The position numbers were made by a program, and so were the translations under genes. The notes beneath the pieces were generated by a model. The model was not told the DNA's origin. It ran no database searches and worked only from the letters and a program-made list of their open reading frames with translations. Of a stretch of 64,000 bases of DNA, positions 26,537 through 34,829 are shown piece by piece (position 1 is the first letter of the stretch; each line of letters begins with the position of its first letter). Origin of the DNA: UBA1081 sp045636025 (lineage in GTDB: Bacteria; Bacillota; Clostridia; Oscillospirales; Acutalibacteraceae); contig JAZTWP010000091.1 of NCBI GenBank assembly GCA_045636025.1, positions 62,001-126,000 of the forward strand, written 5' to 3'.

Positions 26537-26541
26537 CATAT

Positions 26542-26934
26542 ATGACACTTGAAGAGCTTAAAGCTTTTTTCTCAAATGACAGAGTTGCAACGGATATGGG
26601 ATGTGTTATTCTTGAAGCGGACAACACACATTCCGTAGTAAAAATTGATATTGAAGAAAAACATTATAACGGCAATAACTGCGTGCAGGGCGGTGTAATG
26701 TTTACCCTTGCTGATTTTGCCTGTGCAGTTGCTGCAAATGCAGATGAAATTGCATTTGTTTCTGCAGACGGCAATATCAGTTTTCTCAGCGCAGGTACAG
26801 GAAAAACACTTATTGCCAGAGCTGATGTTATAAGAAGAGGAAAAACACTTGTCTTCTGCGAAGCAATGCTTACAGATGAAAATAACAGAAATATCGCAAA
26901 AGCAAGTTTCACAATGTGCAGGATTAAACAATAA
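26542..26934 (+). CDS. PaaI-type hotdog thioesterase
   Basis: A 130-residue protein. I prefer the ATG at 26542 over the in-frame GTG at 26533 because the CGGAG site fits it. The hotdog fold is indicated by NNCVQGGVMFTLADFACAVA (the HGG-type motif here QGG) and the later FLSAGTGKTLIARADVIRRGKT strand pattern. PaaI-like enzymes hydrolyse aryl- or acyl-CoA thioesters. The usual catalytic His before GG is Gln in this protein, which occurs in part of the family. Co-transcription with recD2 is likely. Confidence 0.85.
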   Translation: MTLEELKAFFSNDRVATDMGCVILEADNTHSVVKIDIEEKHYNGNNCVQGGVMFTLADFACAVAANADEIAFVSADGNISFLSAGTGKTLIARADVIRRGKTLVFCEAMLTDENNRNIAKASFTMCRIKQ

Positions 26935-26974
26935 TATAATTCACAATGCGCAATGAATTGTTTGTACAAACTCT

Positions 26975-27001
26975 GTAGGGATCGATGCCTACATCGGTAC
27001 G
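26975..27001 (+). repeat. 27-base dispersed palindromic repeat, copy 1
   Basis: Imperfect palindrome beginning GTAGGGATCGATG and ending ACATCGGTACG. Nearly the same as 39563-39589, and as 51514-51540 on the opposite strand. Lies between the thioesterase gene and the valS T-box promoter. Confidence 0.78.
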
Positions 27002-27089
27002 TTTCAGATTATATCAAGCATCTCGTAGCGTTGTCAGGTTGCTCTCTATTTGATATCAATTAATCTTGAAATTAAATTCTTGTATTCGG

Positions 27090-27118
27090 TTGACAAAAAA
27101 TACATATTATGATATGAT
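27090..27118 (+). promoter_or_regulatory. Promoter of the valS T-box transcript
   Basis: TTGACA at 27090-27095, 17-base spacer, TATGAT at 27113-27118. Confidence 0.82.
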
Positions 27119-27129
27119 AATTTCAATAT

Positions 27130-27371
27130 TGTTTTATTCGTTGATCGGGAGGAGTAATTCTTTCTTTCTCTCAGAGAGAAGGCGGTTGGTGCAAGCCTTT
27201 GAGTAAAGACTGAATGAATGTAGCCCGTGAGAAGCGGAAAGAAAGGCAAAGCCAAGTAGAATCCGCCGTATGTCTGCGTTAAAGATTTTGAGTGCAGTCA
27301 ATTGACTGAATTCAGGTGGTACCACGGAGAGTTTCGCTTCGTCCTGTTTTACGGGACGAAGTTTTATTTTT
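27130..27371 (+). promoter_or_regulatory. T-box riboswitch upstream of valS
   Basis: The 256 bases or so between promoter and valS hold Stem I landmarks (GGCGGTTGGTGCAAGCC at 27181-27197), the T-box AGGTGGTACCACGG at 27314-27327, and a terminator stem 27337-27344 with 27354-27361 followed by a T run. The likely specifier is GTA (Val) at 27220-27222, in the segment TGAATGTAGCCC. Uncharged tRNA-Val should stabilise the antiterminator and allow valS expression. The family identity is firm; the exact specifier is inferred. Confidence 0.9.
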
Positions 27372-27386
27372 TATGGAGGTAATTTT

Positions 27387-30083
27387 ATGAGCAAGGAACT
27401 GGAAAAACAGTATAATCCTAAAAACGTTGAAGACAGAATTTATAAAACCTGGCTCGACGGCAAATATTTCCACGCAGAGCGTGATGAAAGCAAACAGACT
27501 TACACAATAGTTATTCCCCCACCAAACATTACAGGTCAGCTTCATATGGGTCATGCCCTTGATAACACTCTTCAGGATATCCTTATCCGTTTCAGAAGAA
27601 TGCAGGGCTTTGATACACTCTGGCTTCCCGGTACAGACCACGCTTCAATTGCAACAGAAGCAAAAATCGTTGAAGCAATGAAAAAAGAAGGTCTTACTAA
27701 GGATGATCTCGGCAGAGAAAAATTCCTTGAAAGAGCATGGGAATGGAAAAAGCAGTACGGTGGCAGAATTGTTGAACAGCTTAAAAAACTCGGTTCATCA
27801 TGTGACTGGGACAGAGAGAGATTCACTCTTGACGAAGGCTGTAACAAAGCTGTTAACGAAGTTTTCGTACGTCTTTATGAAAAGGATCTCATTTACAGAG
27901 GCAACCGTATGGTTAACTGGTGTCCTTTCTGTAACACATCAATTTCAGATGCTGAAGTTGAATACGAAGAAAAGGACGGCAATTTCTGGCATCTTCTTTA
28001 CACTGTAAAGGAAACAGGTGAAAAGCTTGAACTTGCAACAACACGTCCCGAAACAATGCTCGGCGATACAGCTGTTGCTATCAATGCTGAAGACGAAAGA
28101 TACAAGCACCTTCACGGCTGTCACGTTATTCTTCCTCTTCTTGATAAAGAAATCCCCATCGTATGCGATGAACACGCAGACATGACAAAGGGTACAGGTG
28201 TTGTTAAAATCACTCCTGCTCACGACCCCAACGACTTTGAAGTCGGTCAGAGAAATAATCTTCCCATTGTACGTACATTTACTTATGACGGTCATCTCAC
28301 AGGTGCTGAGGATAAGAGAATTGCTGATGAGCTTATCGCAAGCGGCAGAGCAACAGAAAATGAACCTCTTGTTCTTGATTGCGGCAAGTACGCAGGTATG
28401 ACAACAAAGGAAGCAAGAAAAGCAATTCTTGCAGACCTTGAAGCAGGCGGATACCTTAAAGAAGTTGAACCCCGTAAGCACGAAGTAGGTACTTGCTACC
28501 GTTGCCACAATACAATTGAACCTATGGTTTCAAAGCAGTGGTTTGTACGTATGGTTCCTCTTGCAAAGCCCGCTATTGAAGCTGTTGAAAAGGGCGAAAC
28601 AAAGTTTATTCCCGAAAGATTCACAAAGAACTATCTCAACTGGATGAACGGCACACGTGACTGGTGTATTTCACGTCAGCTTTGGTGGGGTCACAGAATT
28701 CCCGCATGGTACTGTGAAGACTGCGGTAAGATGACTGTTTCAAAGACAAATATTGATGTTTGTCCTCATTGCGGCAGCAAGAATCTCAATCAGGATCCCG
28801 ATACTCTTGATACATGGTTCTCATCTGCTCTCTGGCCTTTCTCAACACTCGGTTGGCCTGAGGAAACAGCAGATCTTAAGCATTATTATCCCACAAATAC
28901 TCTTGTTACAGGTTATGATATCATCGGTTTCTGGGTATCAAGAATGATTTTCTCAGCTCTTGAATATACAGGTCAGGTTCCCTTTGACACTGTTCTTATT
29001 CACGGTCTTGTACGTGATGCTCAGGGCAGAAAGATGTCAAAGTCACTCGGTAACGGTATTGATCCCCTTGAAATCATCGATCAGTACGGTGCTGACGCAC
29101 TCAGATTCACTCTTGCAACAGGTAACAGCCCCGGAAACGATATGCGTTTCTCAGACGAAAAGGTTGAAGCAAGCCGTAACTTTGCAAACAAACTTTGGAA
29201 TGCTGCACGTTTCGTTCTCATGAATCTTGATGAAAACGAACCCGCACCGTATGTTCCCGAAAATCTTGCAATTGAAGATAAATGGATTCTCAGCCAGTTC
29301 AACACACTTGCAAAGGAAGTTACAGCTTCACTTGATAAGTTTGAACTTGGTCTTGCAGTTCAGAAACTCTATGATTTCATCTGGGACGTTCTCTGTGACT
29401 GGTATATCGAGCTTTGTAAGATCCGTCTCAACTCTGAAGATGCAGAAAAGAAGTCAACATGCAAGGGCGTTCTTGTTTACGTTATGTCAAACACACTTAA
29501 ACTCCTTCATCCCTTCATGCCTTTCATCACAGAAGAAATCTGGCAGACACTTCCTCACGCAGGTGAATCAATTATGGTTTCAGAATGGCCCAAGTTCACA
29601 GATGCTCTTGTTTTTGCTGATGAAGAAGCAGAAATGGAACGCATCATGACAGCTATCAAGGCTGTAAGAAACCGCCGTGCTGAAATGAATGTTGCACCCT
29701 CAAAGAAGGCAGAAGTTTATGTTGCAACATCATATAAAGATACTTTCACAACAGGTGTTGAGTTCTTCAAGAGACTCGCATCAGCATCTGATGTTCAGGT
29801 TGCAGACAGTTTCGATATTGAAGGCAGTGTTAGTGTTGTTACAGCAGATGCAACAATCTATCTTCCTCTTGCACAGCTTGTTGATTTCGAAGCAGAACGA
29901 AAGAGACTTGAAAAAGAACTTGCAGAAGCTGAAAAGAAACTCGGATTTATTATGAATAAGCTTAATAATCCCGGATTCCTTGCAAAAGCTCCCGAAGCAG
30001 TTATTGCACAGCAGAAAGAAGACGGCGCAAAACTTCAGGAGAAGATTGCACTTCTTAAATCAAGTATTGAAAAACTCGGCTAA
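27387..30083 (+). CDS. valS: Valyl-tRNA synthetase
   Basis: An 898-residue class I aminoacyl-tRNA synthetase of typical length. It has the HIGH-type motif PPPNITGQLHMGHAL near residue 43, the editing (CP1) domain, the zinc-ribbon pairs typical of ValS (CxxC), and KMSKS at 549-553. The C-terminal coiled coil (ERKRLEKELAEAEKKLG) is the ValS tRNA-binding arm. It attaches valine to tRNA-Val in the cytoplasm. Expression is controlled by the T-box leader just upstream; a GGAGG site precedes the ATG. A terminator follows, so it is a single-gene unit. Confidence 0.98.
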   Translation: MSKELEKQYNPKNVEDRIYKTWLDGKYFHAERDESKQTYTIVIPPPNITGQLHMGHALDNTLQDILIRFRRMQGFDTLWLPGTDHASIATEAKIVEAMKKEGLTKDDLGREKFLERAWEWKKQYGGRIVEQLKKLGSSCDWDRERFTLDEGCNKAVNEVFVRLYEKDLIYRGNRMVNWCPFCNTSISDAEVEYEEKDGNFWHLLYTVKETGEKLELATTRPETMLGDTAVAINAEDERYKHLHGCHVILPLLDKEIPIVCDEHADMTKGTGVVKITPAHDPNDFEVGQRNNLPIVRTFTYDGHLTGAEDKRIADELIASGRATENEPLVLDCGKYAGMTTKEARKAILADLEAGGYLKEVEPRKHEVGTCYRCHNTIEPMVSKQWFVRMVPLAKPAIEAVEKGETKFIPERFTKNYLNWMNGTRDWCISRQLWWGHRIPAWYCEDCGKMTVSKTNIDVCPHCGSKNLNQDPDTLDTWFSSALWPFSTLGWPEETADLKHYYPTNTLVTGYDIIGFWVSRMIFSALEYTGQVPFDTVLIHGLVRDAQGRKMSKSLGNGIDPLEIIDQYGADALRFTLATGNSPGNDMRFSDEKVEASRNFANKLWNAARFVLMNLDENEPAPYVPENLAIEDKWILSQFNTLAKEVTASLDKFELGLAVQKLYDFIWDVLCDWYIELCKIRLNSEDAEKKSTCKGVLVYVMSNTLKLLHPFMPFITEEIWQTLPHAGESIMVSEWPKFTDALVFADEEAEMERIMTAIKAVRNRRAEMNVAPSKKAEVYVATSYKDTFTTGVEFFKRLASASDVQVADSFDIEGSVSVVTADATIYLPLAQLVDFEAERKRLEKELAEAEKKLGFIMNKLNNPGFLAKAPEAVIAQQKEDGAKLQEKIALLKSSIEKLG

Positions 30084-30090
30084 ATCTATC

Positions 30091-30122
30091 AAAGCAACCA
30101 TTTTTATTAATGGTTGCTTTTT
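30091..30122 (+). terminator. Terminator of valS
   Basis: A 10-bp perfect stem AAAGCAACCA/TGGTTGCTTT (30091-30100 with 30111-30120) with a T-rich tail. Confidence 0.86.
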
Positions 30123-30123
30123 A

Positions 30124-30153
30124 TTGACATTTTTATGTATCAGGTAGTATAAT
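30124..30153 (+). promoter_or_regulatory. Promoter of the zinc-ribbon binding-protein gene
   Basis: TTGACA at 30124-30129, 18-base spacer, TATAAT at 30148-30153. Confidence 0.78.
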
Positions 30154-30183
30154 GATTTTATTATATGAAGAGAGGTAGTTTTT

Positions 30184-31572
30184 ATGTTTAATTGTCCTAA
30201 TTGTAATAAAAGTCTTCCTGCTGATTCAGAATTCTGTCCTTACTGTGGTTCGAAATTGACAGTAGCTCAGAATGCTGAAGCGCCCAAAAAGAAAAAAGGT
30301 ATAAAAGCCTGGCAGATAGTTCTGATTGTTCTGTCTGTTCTTCTTGTGCTGGGTATCGGTGTAGGAGCTGCATATTATTTCCTTACAGCTGATTCTGTTA
30401 CTGAAGACACAGATGTTGTAGTTGAAACAGAATCAGAAGAAGAATCCACAACCGAAGAAATTACAACTGAAGATGAAGAAATCACACAGGTTGTTGATAA
30501 AACAGGCGAACTTGTAATCGGTTTTTCAGGTCCTTTAACAGGTCCGGCTTGGTACTACGGTACTGCCGTCAATAATGGAATACAGCTTGCTGTTGATGAA
30601 ATTAATGCAAACGGCGGTATTGACGGAATGACAATTAAGCTTATTTCTGCTGATGATATGGCTGATACAGCTGTTGATGCGGCAAATGCGTACAATTCGC
30701 TCAAAAATCAGGGTATGCAGATTTTCATCGGACCTGTTACTTCAGGTTCTGCTTTGGCTGTTAAAGGACTTACATATTACGATAATATGTTCCAGCTTAC
30801 ACCAACAGCTTCAGCAGATGATGTTATAGAAAATAACAACTGTTTCCAGATTTGTTATTCAGATTCAGATCAGGGTACACGTGCCGCTGAGTATATTGAT
30901 GAACATAATCTTGCGACAAAGGTAGGTATCATATATAATTCAGCAGATGAGTACTCTACAGGTATTTATAACAGCTTCAAATCAGCTGCAGCAGGCAAAA
31001 ACTTTTCAATAGTTGCGGAAAAGTCATTTACAAATGACAGCTGTTTTGATTTTACAGCTCAGATGCAGGCTTGCAAATCAGCAGGTGCAGATCTTGTCTT
31101 TTTGCCGATTTATTATACAGAAGCAGCTCGTATTCTTAATCAGTCAGACGCAATGAATTACAATCCGCAGTTCTTTGGCTGTGATGGTCTTGACGGTATC
31201 CTCGGTGCTTACGAGTTAGACTCTTCTCTTGCAGAAGGTCTTATGATATTGACTCCGTTCTGTGAAGAAGATAACGATTCTGCGATACAGAATTTTGTTG
31301 ATGCGTATTATCTGAAGTATAATCAGACTCCCGATATGTTTGCTGCTGCAGGTTATGATGCTGTTTACGCTATAAAAGCAGCTGCAGAAAAAGGTGACAT
31401 AAACCCTCAGATGACTGCATCTGAAATATGCGAAAAAATGAAATCTGCTATGACTCAGGTGACTATAGATGGTATAACCGGTAATGATATGACCTGGTCA
31501 GCAAACGGTGCCGTCAGCAAGACTCCTAAAGCTGTAAAAATACAAAACGGTACCTATGTTTCAGCAGATTGA
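30184..31572 (+). CDS. Membrane-tethered branched-chain-amino-acid-type binding protein with cytoplasmic zinc ribbon
   Basis: A 462-residue protein. A zinc ribbon lies at residues 4-21 (CPNC...CPYCG). A lysine-rich stop (PKKKKGIKAW) precedes a membrane helix at about 46-67, then a Thr/Glu-rich linker (residues 74-105), then a periplasmic-binding type-1 domain from about 110 to the end. That domain begins GELVIGFSGPLTGPAW and has the GPVTSGSALAV hinge region of the Leu/Ile/Val-binding (Peripla_BP_6) family. Free-standing binding proteins normally have a signal peptide or lipobox; this one is anchored by a helix and has a zinc domain inside the cell. No ABC permease or ATPase is adjacent. It may be a receptor rather than a transport component, which is inference. 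Confidence 0.85.
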   Translation: MFNCPNCNKSLPADSEFCPYCGSKLTVAQNAEAPKKKKGIKAWQIVLIVLSVLLVLGIGVGAAYYFLTADSVTEDTDVVVETESEEESTTEEITTEDEEITQVVDKTGELVIGFSGPLTGPAWYYGTAVNNGIQLAVDEINANGGIDGMTIKLISADDMADTAVDAANAYNSLKNQGMQIFIGPVTSGSALAVKGLTYYDNMFQLTPTASADDVIENNNCFQICYSDSDQGTRAAEYIDEHNLATKVGIIYNSADEYSTGIYNSFKSAAAGKNFSIVAEKSFTNDSCFDFTAQMQACKSAGADLVFLPIYYTEAARILNQSDAMNYNPQFFGCDGLDGILGAYELDSSLAEGLMILTPFCEEDNDSAIQNFVDAYYLKYNQTPDMFAAAGYDAVYAIKAAAEKGDINPQMTASEICEKMKSAMTQVTIDGITGNDMTWSANGAVSKTPKAVKIQNGTYVSAD

Positions 31573-31591
31573 TAAAAGGTGATTCATTTTT

Positions 31592-32860
31592 ATGACCAAT
31601 GCAGAAAAATATTATCATTCACTACTGACTTTCGGAATTATGCCGGGGCTTGACAGAATAAAGATTCTTCTTGAAAGACTCGGTAGTCCCGAAAAAAGTC
31701 TTCGATGTATTCACGTTGCAGGTACAAACGGCAAGGGTACAGTTTGTTCATTCCTTTCATCTGTGCTTAAGGAGGCAGGTTATAAAACAGGTCTTTATAC
31801 ATCACCTTATATCGTTGATTTCCGTGAAAGAATCCGTGTTGACGGTGAAATGATAAGTGAAGCAGACCTTGAGACTATAACAGAAAAAGTCAGATGCGAA
31901 ATTGATAAACTGAAAAGTGAAGATGTTATAATAACAGAATTCGAGGCTGTTACGGCTGCTGCATTTTTGTATTATAAAACTGTCGGTTGTGATTTTGTTG
32001 TGCTTGAAACAGGTCTTGGCGGAAGATTTGATGCAACAAATGTTATTGAAAGACCACTTGTGAGTGTTATTGTTTCAATTTCTCTTGACCATGTGAATAT
32101 TCTCGGCAATACAATAAGCGAAATTGCTTATGAAAAATGCGGAATAATCAAAAATGGTTGCTCTGTTGTGACAAACTCCGCTCAGCTTGGGGATGCTCTT
32201 AAAATGATAAAAGAGCAGTCTGAAATGCGAGGTTCAGTACTTGCAGTTGCAGATGTGAATGCAATAAGAGTGCTCGATGAGTCAATAAAAGGCAGTAACA
32301 TATTTTATGGCGGCAGAAGTGTTTTTGTACCTTTCTCTGGTAGTCATCAGCGTGAAAACTGTATAACAGCATTAACTGTTATTGATTTGCTCAAAGAGCA
32401 GGGAATAGCAATTTCAGAAAAAGCTGTAAGAGAGGGAATAGCAAAAACAAGAAATCCTGCAAGATGCGAAGTTGTTTCTGAAAATCCGCTTGTTATTCTT
32501 GATGGTTGCCATAATGAAGACAGTGCAAAGGCTTTGTGCTCTGTTATGGATAAACATCTCAGCGGTAAAAAAATAACTGCACTTATGGGAATGATGGCTG
32601 ATAAGGATATTGACAAGGTGCTTTATCTTATGCTTCCTTATTTTGAAAAAGTCTACACAATTACACCGTCAAACCCAAGAGCGATAAACAGTATTGAACT
32701 TGCAGAAAAAATAAAAAGACTCGGCACCGAAGCTCTGAGTCTTGAAGAATCCGGAAAGTCTGTTTCCGATATAATAAACAGCCTTGACAATGAAGATACT
32801 CTTATTGTCTGCGGATCACTTTATCTTTGTTCAGATGTATATAATGAAATAAAAAAATAA
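31592..32860 (+). CDS. folC: Folylpolyglutamate/dihydrofolate synthase
   Basis: A 422-residue Mur-ligase-family protein with the nucleotide-binding VAGTNGKGT motif near residue 40. TSPYIVDFRERI follows, then the metal/folate region ETGLGGRFDATN near residue 140, and later LDGCHNEDS. It adds glutamate to folates (and dihydropteroate) using ATP in the cytoplasm. It follows the binding-protein gene after a 19-base gap without a terminator, so it may be transcribed from the same promoter. A strong terminator follows. Confidence 0.95.
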   Translation: MTNAEKYYHSLLTFGIMPGLDRIKILLERLGSPEKSLRCIHVAGTNGKGTVCSFLSSVLKEAGYKTGLYTSPYIVDFRERIRVDGEMISEADLETITEKVRCEIDKLKSEDVIITEFEAVTAAAFLYYKTVGCDFVVLETGLGGRFDATNVIERPLVSVIVSISLDHVNILGNTISEIAYEKCGIIKNGCSVVTNSAQLGDALKMIKEQSEMRGSVLAVADVNAIRVLDESIKGSNIFYGGRSVFVPFSGSHQRENCITALTVIDLLKEQGIAISEKAVREGIAKTRNPARCEVVSENPLVILDGCHNEDSAKALCSVMDKHLSGKKITALMGMMADKDIDKVLYLMLPYFEKVYTITPSNPRAINSIELAEKIKRLGTEALSLEESGKSVSDIINSLDNEDTLIVCGSLYLCSDVYNEIKK

Positions 32861-32888
32861 GAAGCAGTTATCTGCTTCTTGTTTTTTT
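32859..32888. terminator. Bidirectional terminator after folC
   Basis: A 9-bp stem (32859-32867 with 32872-32880) with flanking A and T runs, between folC and the convergent XRE gene. Confidence 0.85.
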
Positions 32889-33135
32889 ATTCGTCAATTC
32901 CTAATAACCAATTAACTGAAACACCAAGTACATCTGCAAGTGCTACGAGTTCGTAGTCATTGATGCTTCTAATCTGTCCTTCGAGCTTTGAGAGGCCTGA
33001 TGCATTAAGGTCTACACCTCTTACCTGAAGTTGTGTAAGCAGATCTTTTTGTTTCATGCCGATAGTTTTTCTTCTCTGCTCAACTCTGGCGCCTGCAATA
33101 TTTCTGCTGCCGAGTTCCTGTTTTCTTACTCTCAT
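32887..33135 (-). CDS. XRE-family helix-turn-helix regulator
   Basis: An 82-residue protein. The start is set at 33135 (MRVRKQEL): a GGGAGG site lies 7 bases upstream of this ATG but only 1 base from the in-frame ATG at 33141. A Cro/C1-type helix-turn-helix spans the middle (KQKDLLTQLQVRGVDLNASGLSKLEGQIRSI). It is nearly all DNA-binding domain, with no effector domain. It stands alone with its own promoter between folC and pncB. Its target is unknown; it could regulate itself or the divergent pncB. Confidence 0.88.
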   Translation of the reverse strand: MRVRKQELGSRNIAGARVEQRRKTIGMKQKDLLTQLQVRGVDLNASGLSKLEGQIRSINDYELVALADVLGVSVNWLLGIDE

Positions 33136-33162
33136 AATCATACCTCCCTCGAGATTTACTAC

Positions 33163-33191
33163 ATTTTAGCATAATATGTTGATAATTTCAA
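33163..33191 (-). promoter_or_regulatory. Promoter of the XRE gene
   Basis: Read on minus: TTGAAA (33191-33186), 17-base spacer ending TGC, TAAAAT (33168-33163). Confidence 0.65.
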
Positions 33192-33245
33192 GAGTTTATC
33201 AAAAAAAATCCATAAATATTCTATCAAACATATCCAAAATTCTGA

Positions 33246-33274
33246 TTGATTATCATTATTTAATATGTTATTAT
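33246..33274 (+). promoter_or_regulatory. Promoter of pncB
   Basis: TTGATT at 33246-33251, 17-base spacer, TATTAT at 33269-33274, about 27 bases before the ATG. Confidence 0.6.
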
Positions 33275-33300
33275 ATAAAATAGAAAAGAGTTGAGTTAAT

Positions 33301-34749
33301 ATGTTTGACAAAATCGAAAAAAACAATCTTATAATGGACTTTTACGAATTTGCACTTTCAAACGGATTCATAAAAGAGCAGATTCACGACACAACAGCCT
33401 GGTTTGATGTATTTTTCAGACCTTCACAGCAGACAGGCGGATTCTGCATAATGTCAGGTGTGCAGCAGCTTTGCGAAACACTCAGCAATCTGTATTTTGA
33501 TGAAAGCGATATTGAATTCCTTCGTGAAAAAGGTATTTCAGAAGAATTTCTTGATTATCTTAGGAATTTTGAATTCAAGTGTGATATATGGGCTGTACCC
33601 GAAGGAACACCCGTATTTGCAGGTGAACCCATTGTCAAGGTTAAAGGTCCTGTGCTTCAGGCTCTTCTTATAGAAACAATGCTTTTGCTTATAGTCAATC
33701 ATCAGACTCTTATTGCAACAAAGGCAAACAGAATTGTAAGGTCTGCTCAGGGCAGAAGTGTTGTTGAAGCAGGTTCAAGACGTGCTCACGGACTCAATGC
33801 TGCACTTTACGGTGCAAGAAGCGCTTATATCGGCGGTTGTATTGCAACAACAAACGCTCAGGCAGCAAAGTTGTTCAATATCCCCGTTTACGGAGGAATG
33901 AGTCATACCTGGATTCAGGTGTTTGATACTGAATTGGATGCTTTCTGCGCTTATGCAAGAGAATATCCCGATAACTGTATTCTTCTTGTTGATACTTATG
34001 ACACAATCAACAGCGGTGTGCCTAATGCTATTGAGGCATTCAGAAGAGAGCTGCTTCCAAGAGGTTATCGTCCCAAGGGTATAAGAATCGACAGCGGTGA
34101 CCTTGCATATCTTTCCAAAAAAGTCAGAAAGATGCTCAATGAAGCAGGTTTCCCCGATTGTGATATCTATGCATCTAACTCACTTGATGAACATATTATC
34201 CGTGAAATGCTCGGTAACGGTGCAAGAGTTGATACTTTCCTTGTGGGAGAAAGACTCATTACATCAGCCGATGCACCTGTTTTCAGCGGTGTTTATAAAC
34301 TTGCCGCAATAGAAAAAGACGGTCAGGTCAAAAATTGCATTAAGCTTAGCGAAAATGTTTCAAAAATTACAACTCCCTGCTCAAAGCTTCTCTGGAGATT
34401 GTTTGATATGGAAACCGGTAAGGCTATTGCAGACCTTCTTACTCTTGAAGATGAAAATATTTCAGAACTCAGCGAATATGAGCTTTTCGACCCTGATTAT
34501 TCATGGAAAAGAAAAACTGTTACAAATTTTGTTGCCAGACAGCTTCTTGTACCGATTTTTGAAAACGGTAAATGCATCTATGAATCACCTGCACTTGCTG
34601 ATATACGTGCTTATTGTGCAGAGCAGGTTGACACACTCTGGGAGGAAGTACTCAGATTTGAATATCCTCATAACTATTACGTTGACTTGTCTGAGCGCCT
34701 CTGGAATGAAAAACAGAGACTTATCAAAGAATCAAGAAAAAATTATTGA
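33301..34749 (+). CDS. pncB: Nicotinate phosphoribosyltransferase
   Basis: A 482-residue protein of the bacterial PncB/NAPRT family. It has the EAGSRRAHGLNA motif near residue 156, GGMSHTWIQ near residue 198 and the phosphoribosyl-binding RIDSGDLAYLS segment near residue 261. It converts nicotinate and PRPP to nicotinate mononucleotide in NAD salvage, in the cytoplasm. It is a single gene flanked by the XRE regulator and the PP2C-like gene. Whether the XRE protein controls it is unknown. Confidence 0.95.
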   Translation: MFDKIEKNNLIMDFYEFALSNGFIKEQIHDTTAWFDVFFRPSQQTGGFCIMSGVQQLCETLSNLYFDESDIEFLREKGISEEFLDYLRNFEFKCDIWAVPEGTPVFAGEPIVKVKGPVLQALLIETMLLLIVNHQTLIATKANRIVRSAQGRSVVEAGSRRAHGLNAALYGARSAYIGGCIATTNAQAAKLFNIPVYGGMSHTWIQVFDTELDAFCAYAREYPDNCILLVDTYDTINSGVPNAIEAFRRELLPRGYRPKGIRIDSGDLAYLSKKVRKMLNEAGFPDCDIYASNSLDEHIIREMLGNGARVDTFLVGERLITSADAPVFSGVYKLAAIEKDGQVKNCIKLSENVSKITTPCSKLLWRLFDMETGKAIADLLTLEDENISELSEYELFDPDYSWKRKTVTNFVARQLLVPIFENGKCIYESPALADIRAYCAEQVDTLWEEVLRFEYPHNYYVDLSERLWNEKQRLIKESRKNY

Positions 34750-34767
34750 TATTAAACATTTAATCTG

Positions 34768-34796
34768 TTGACTCTGTTCATTTTTAATGATAAAAT
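34768..34796 (+). promoter_or_regulatory. Promoter of the PP2C-like gene
   Basis: TTGACT at 34768-34773, 17-base spacer, TAAAAT at 34791-34796. Confidence 0.72.
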
Positions 34797-34829
34797 AGTA
34801 TAGTTAAAATAAATTGGAAGGTGAGTTAT

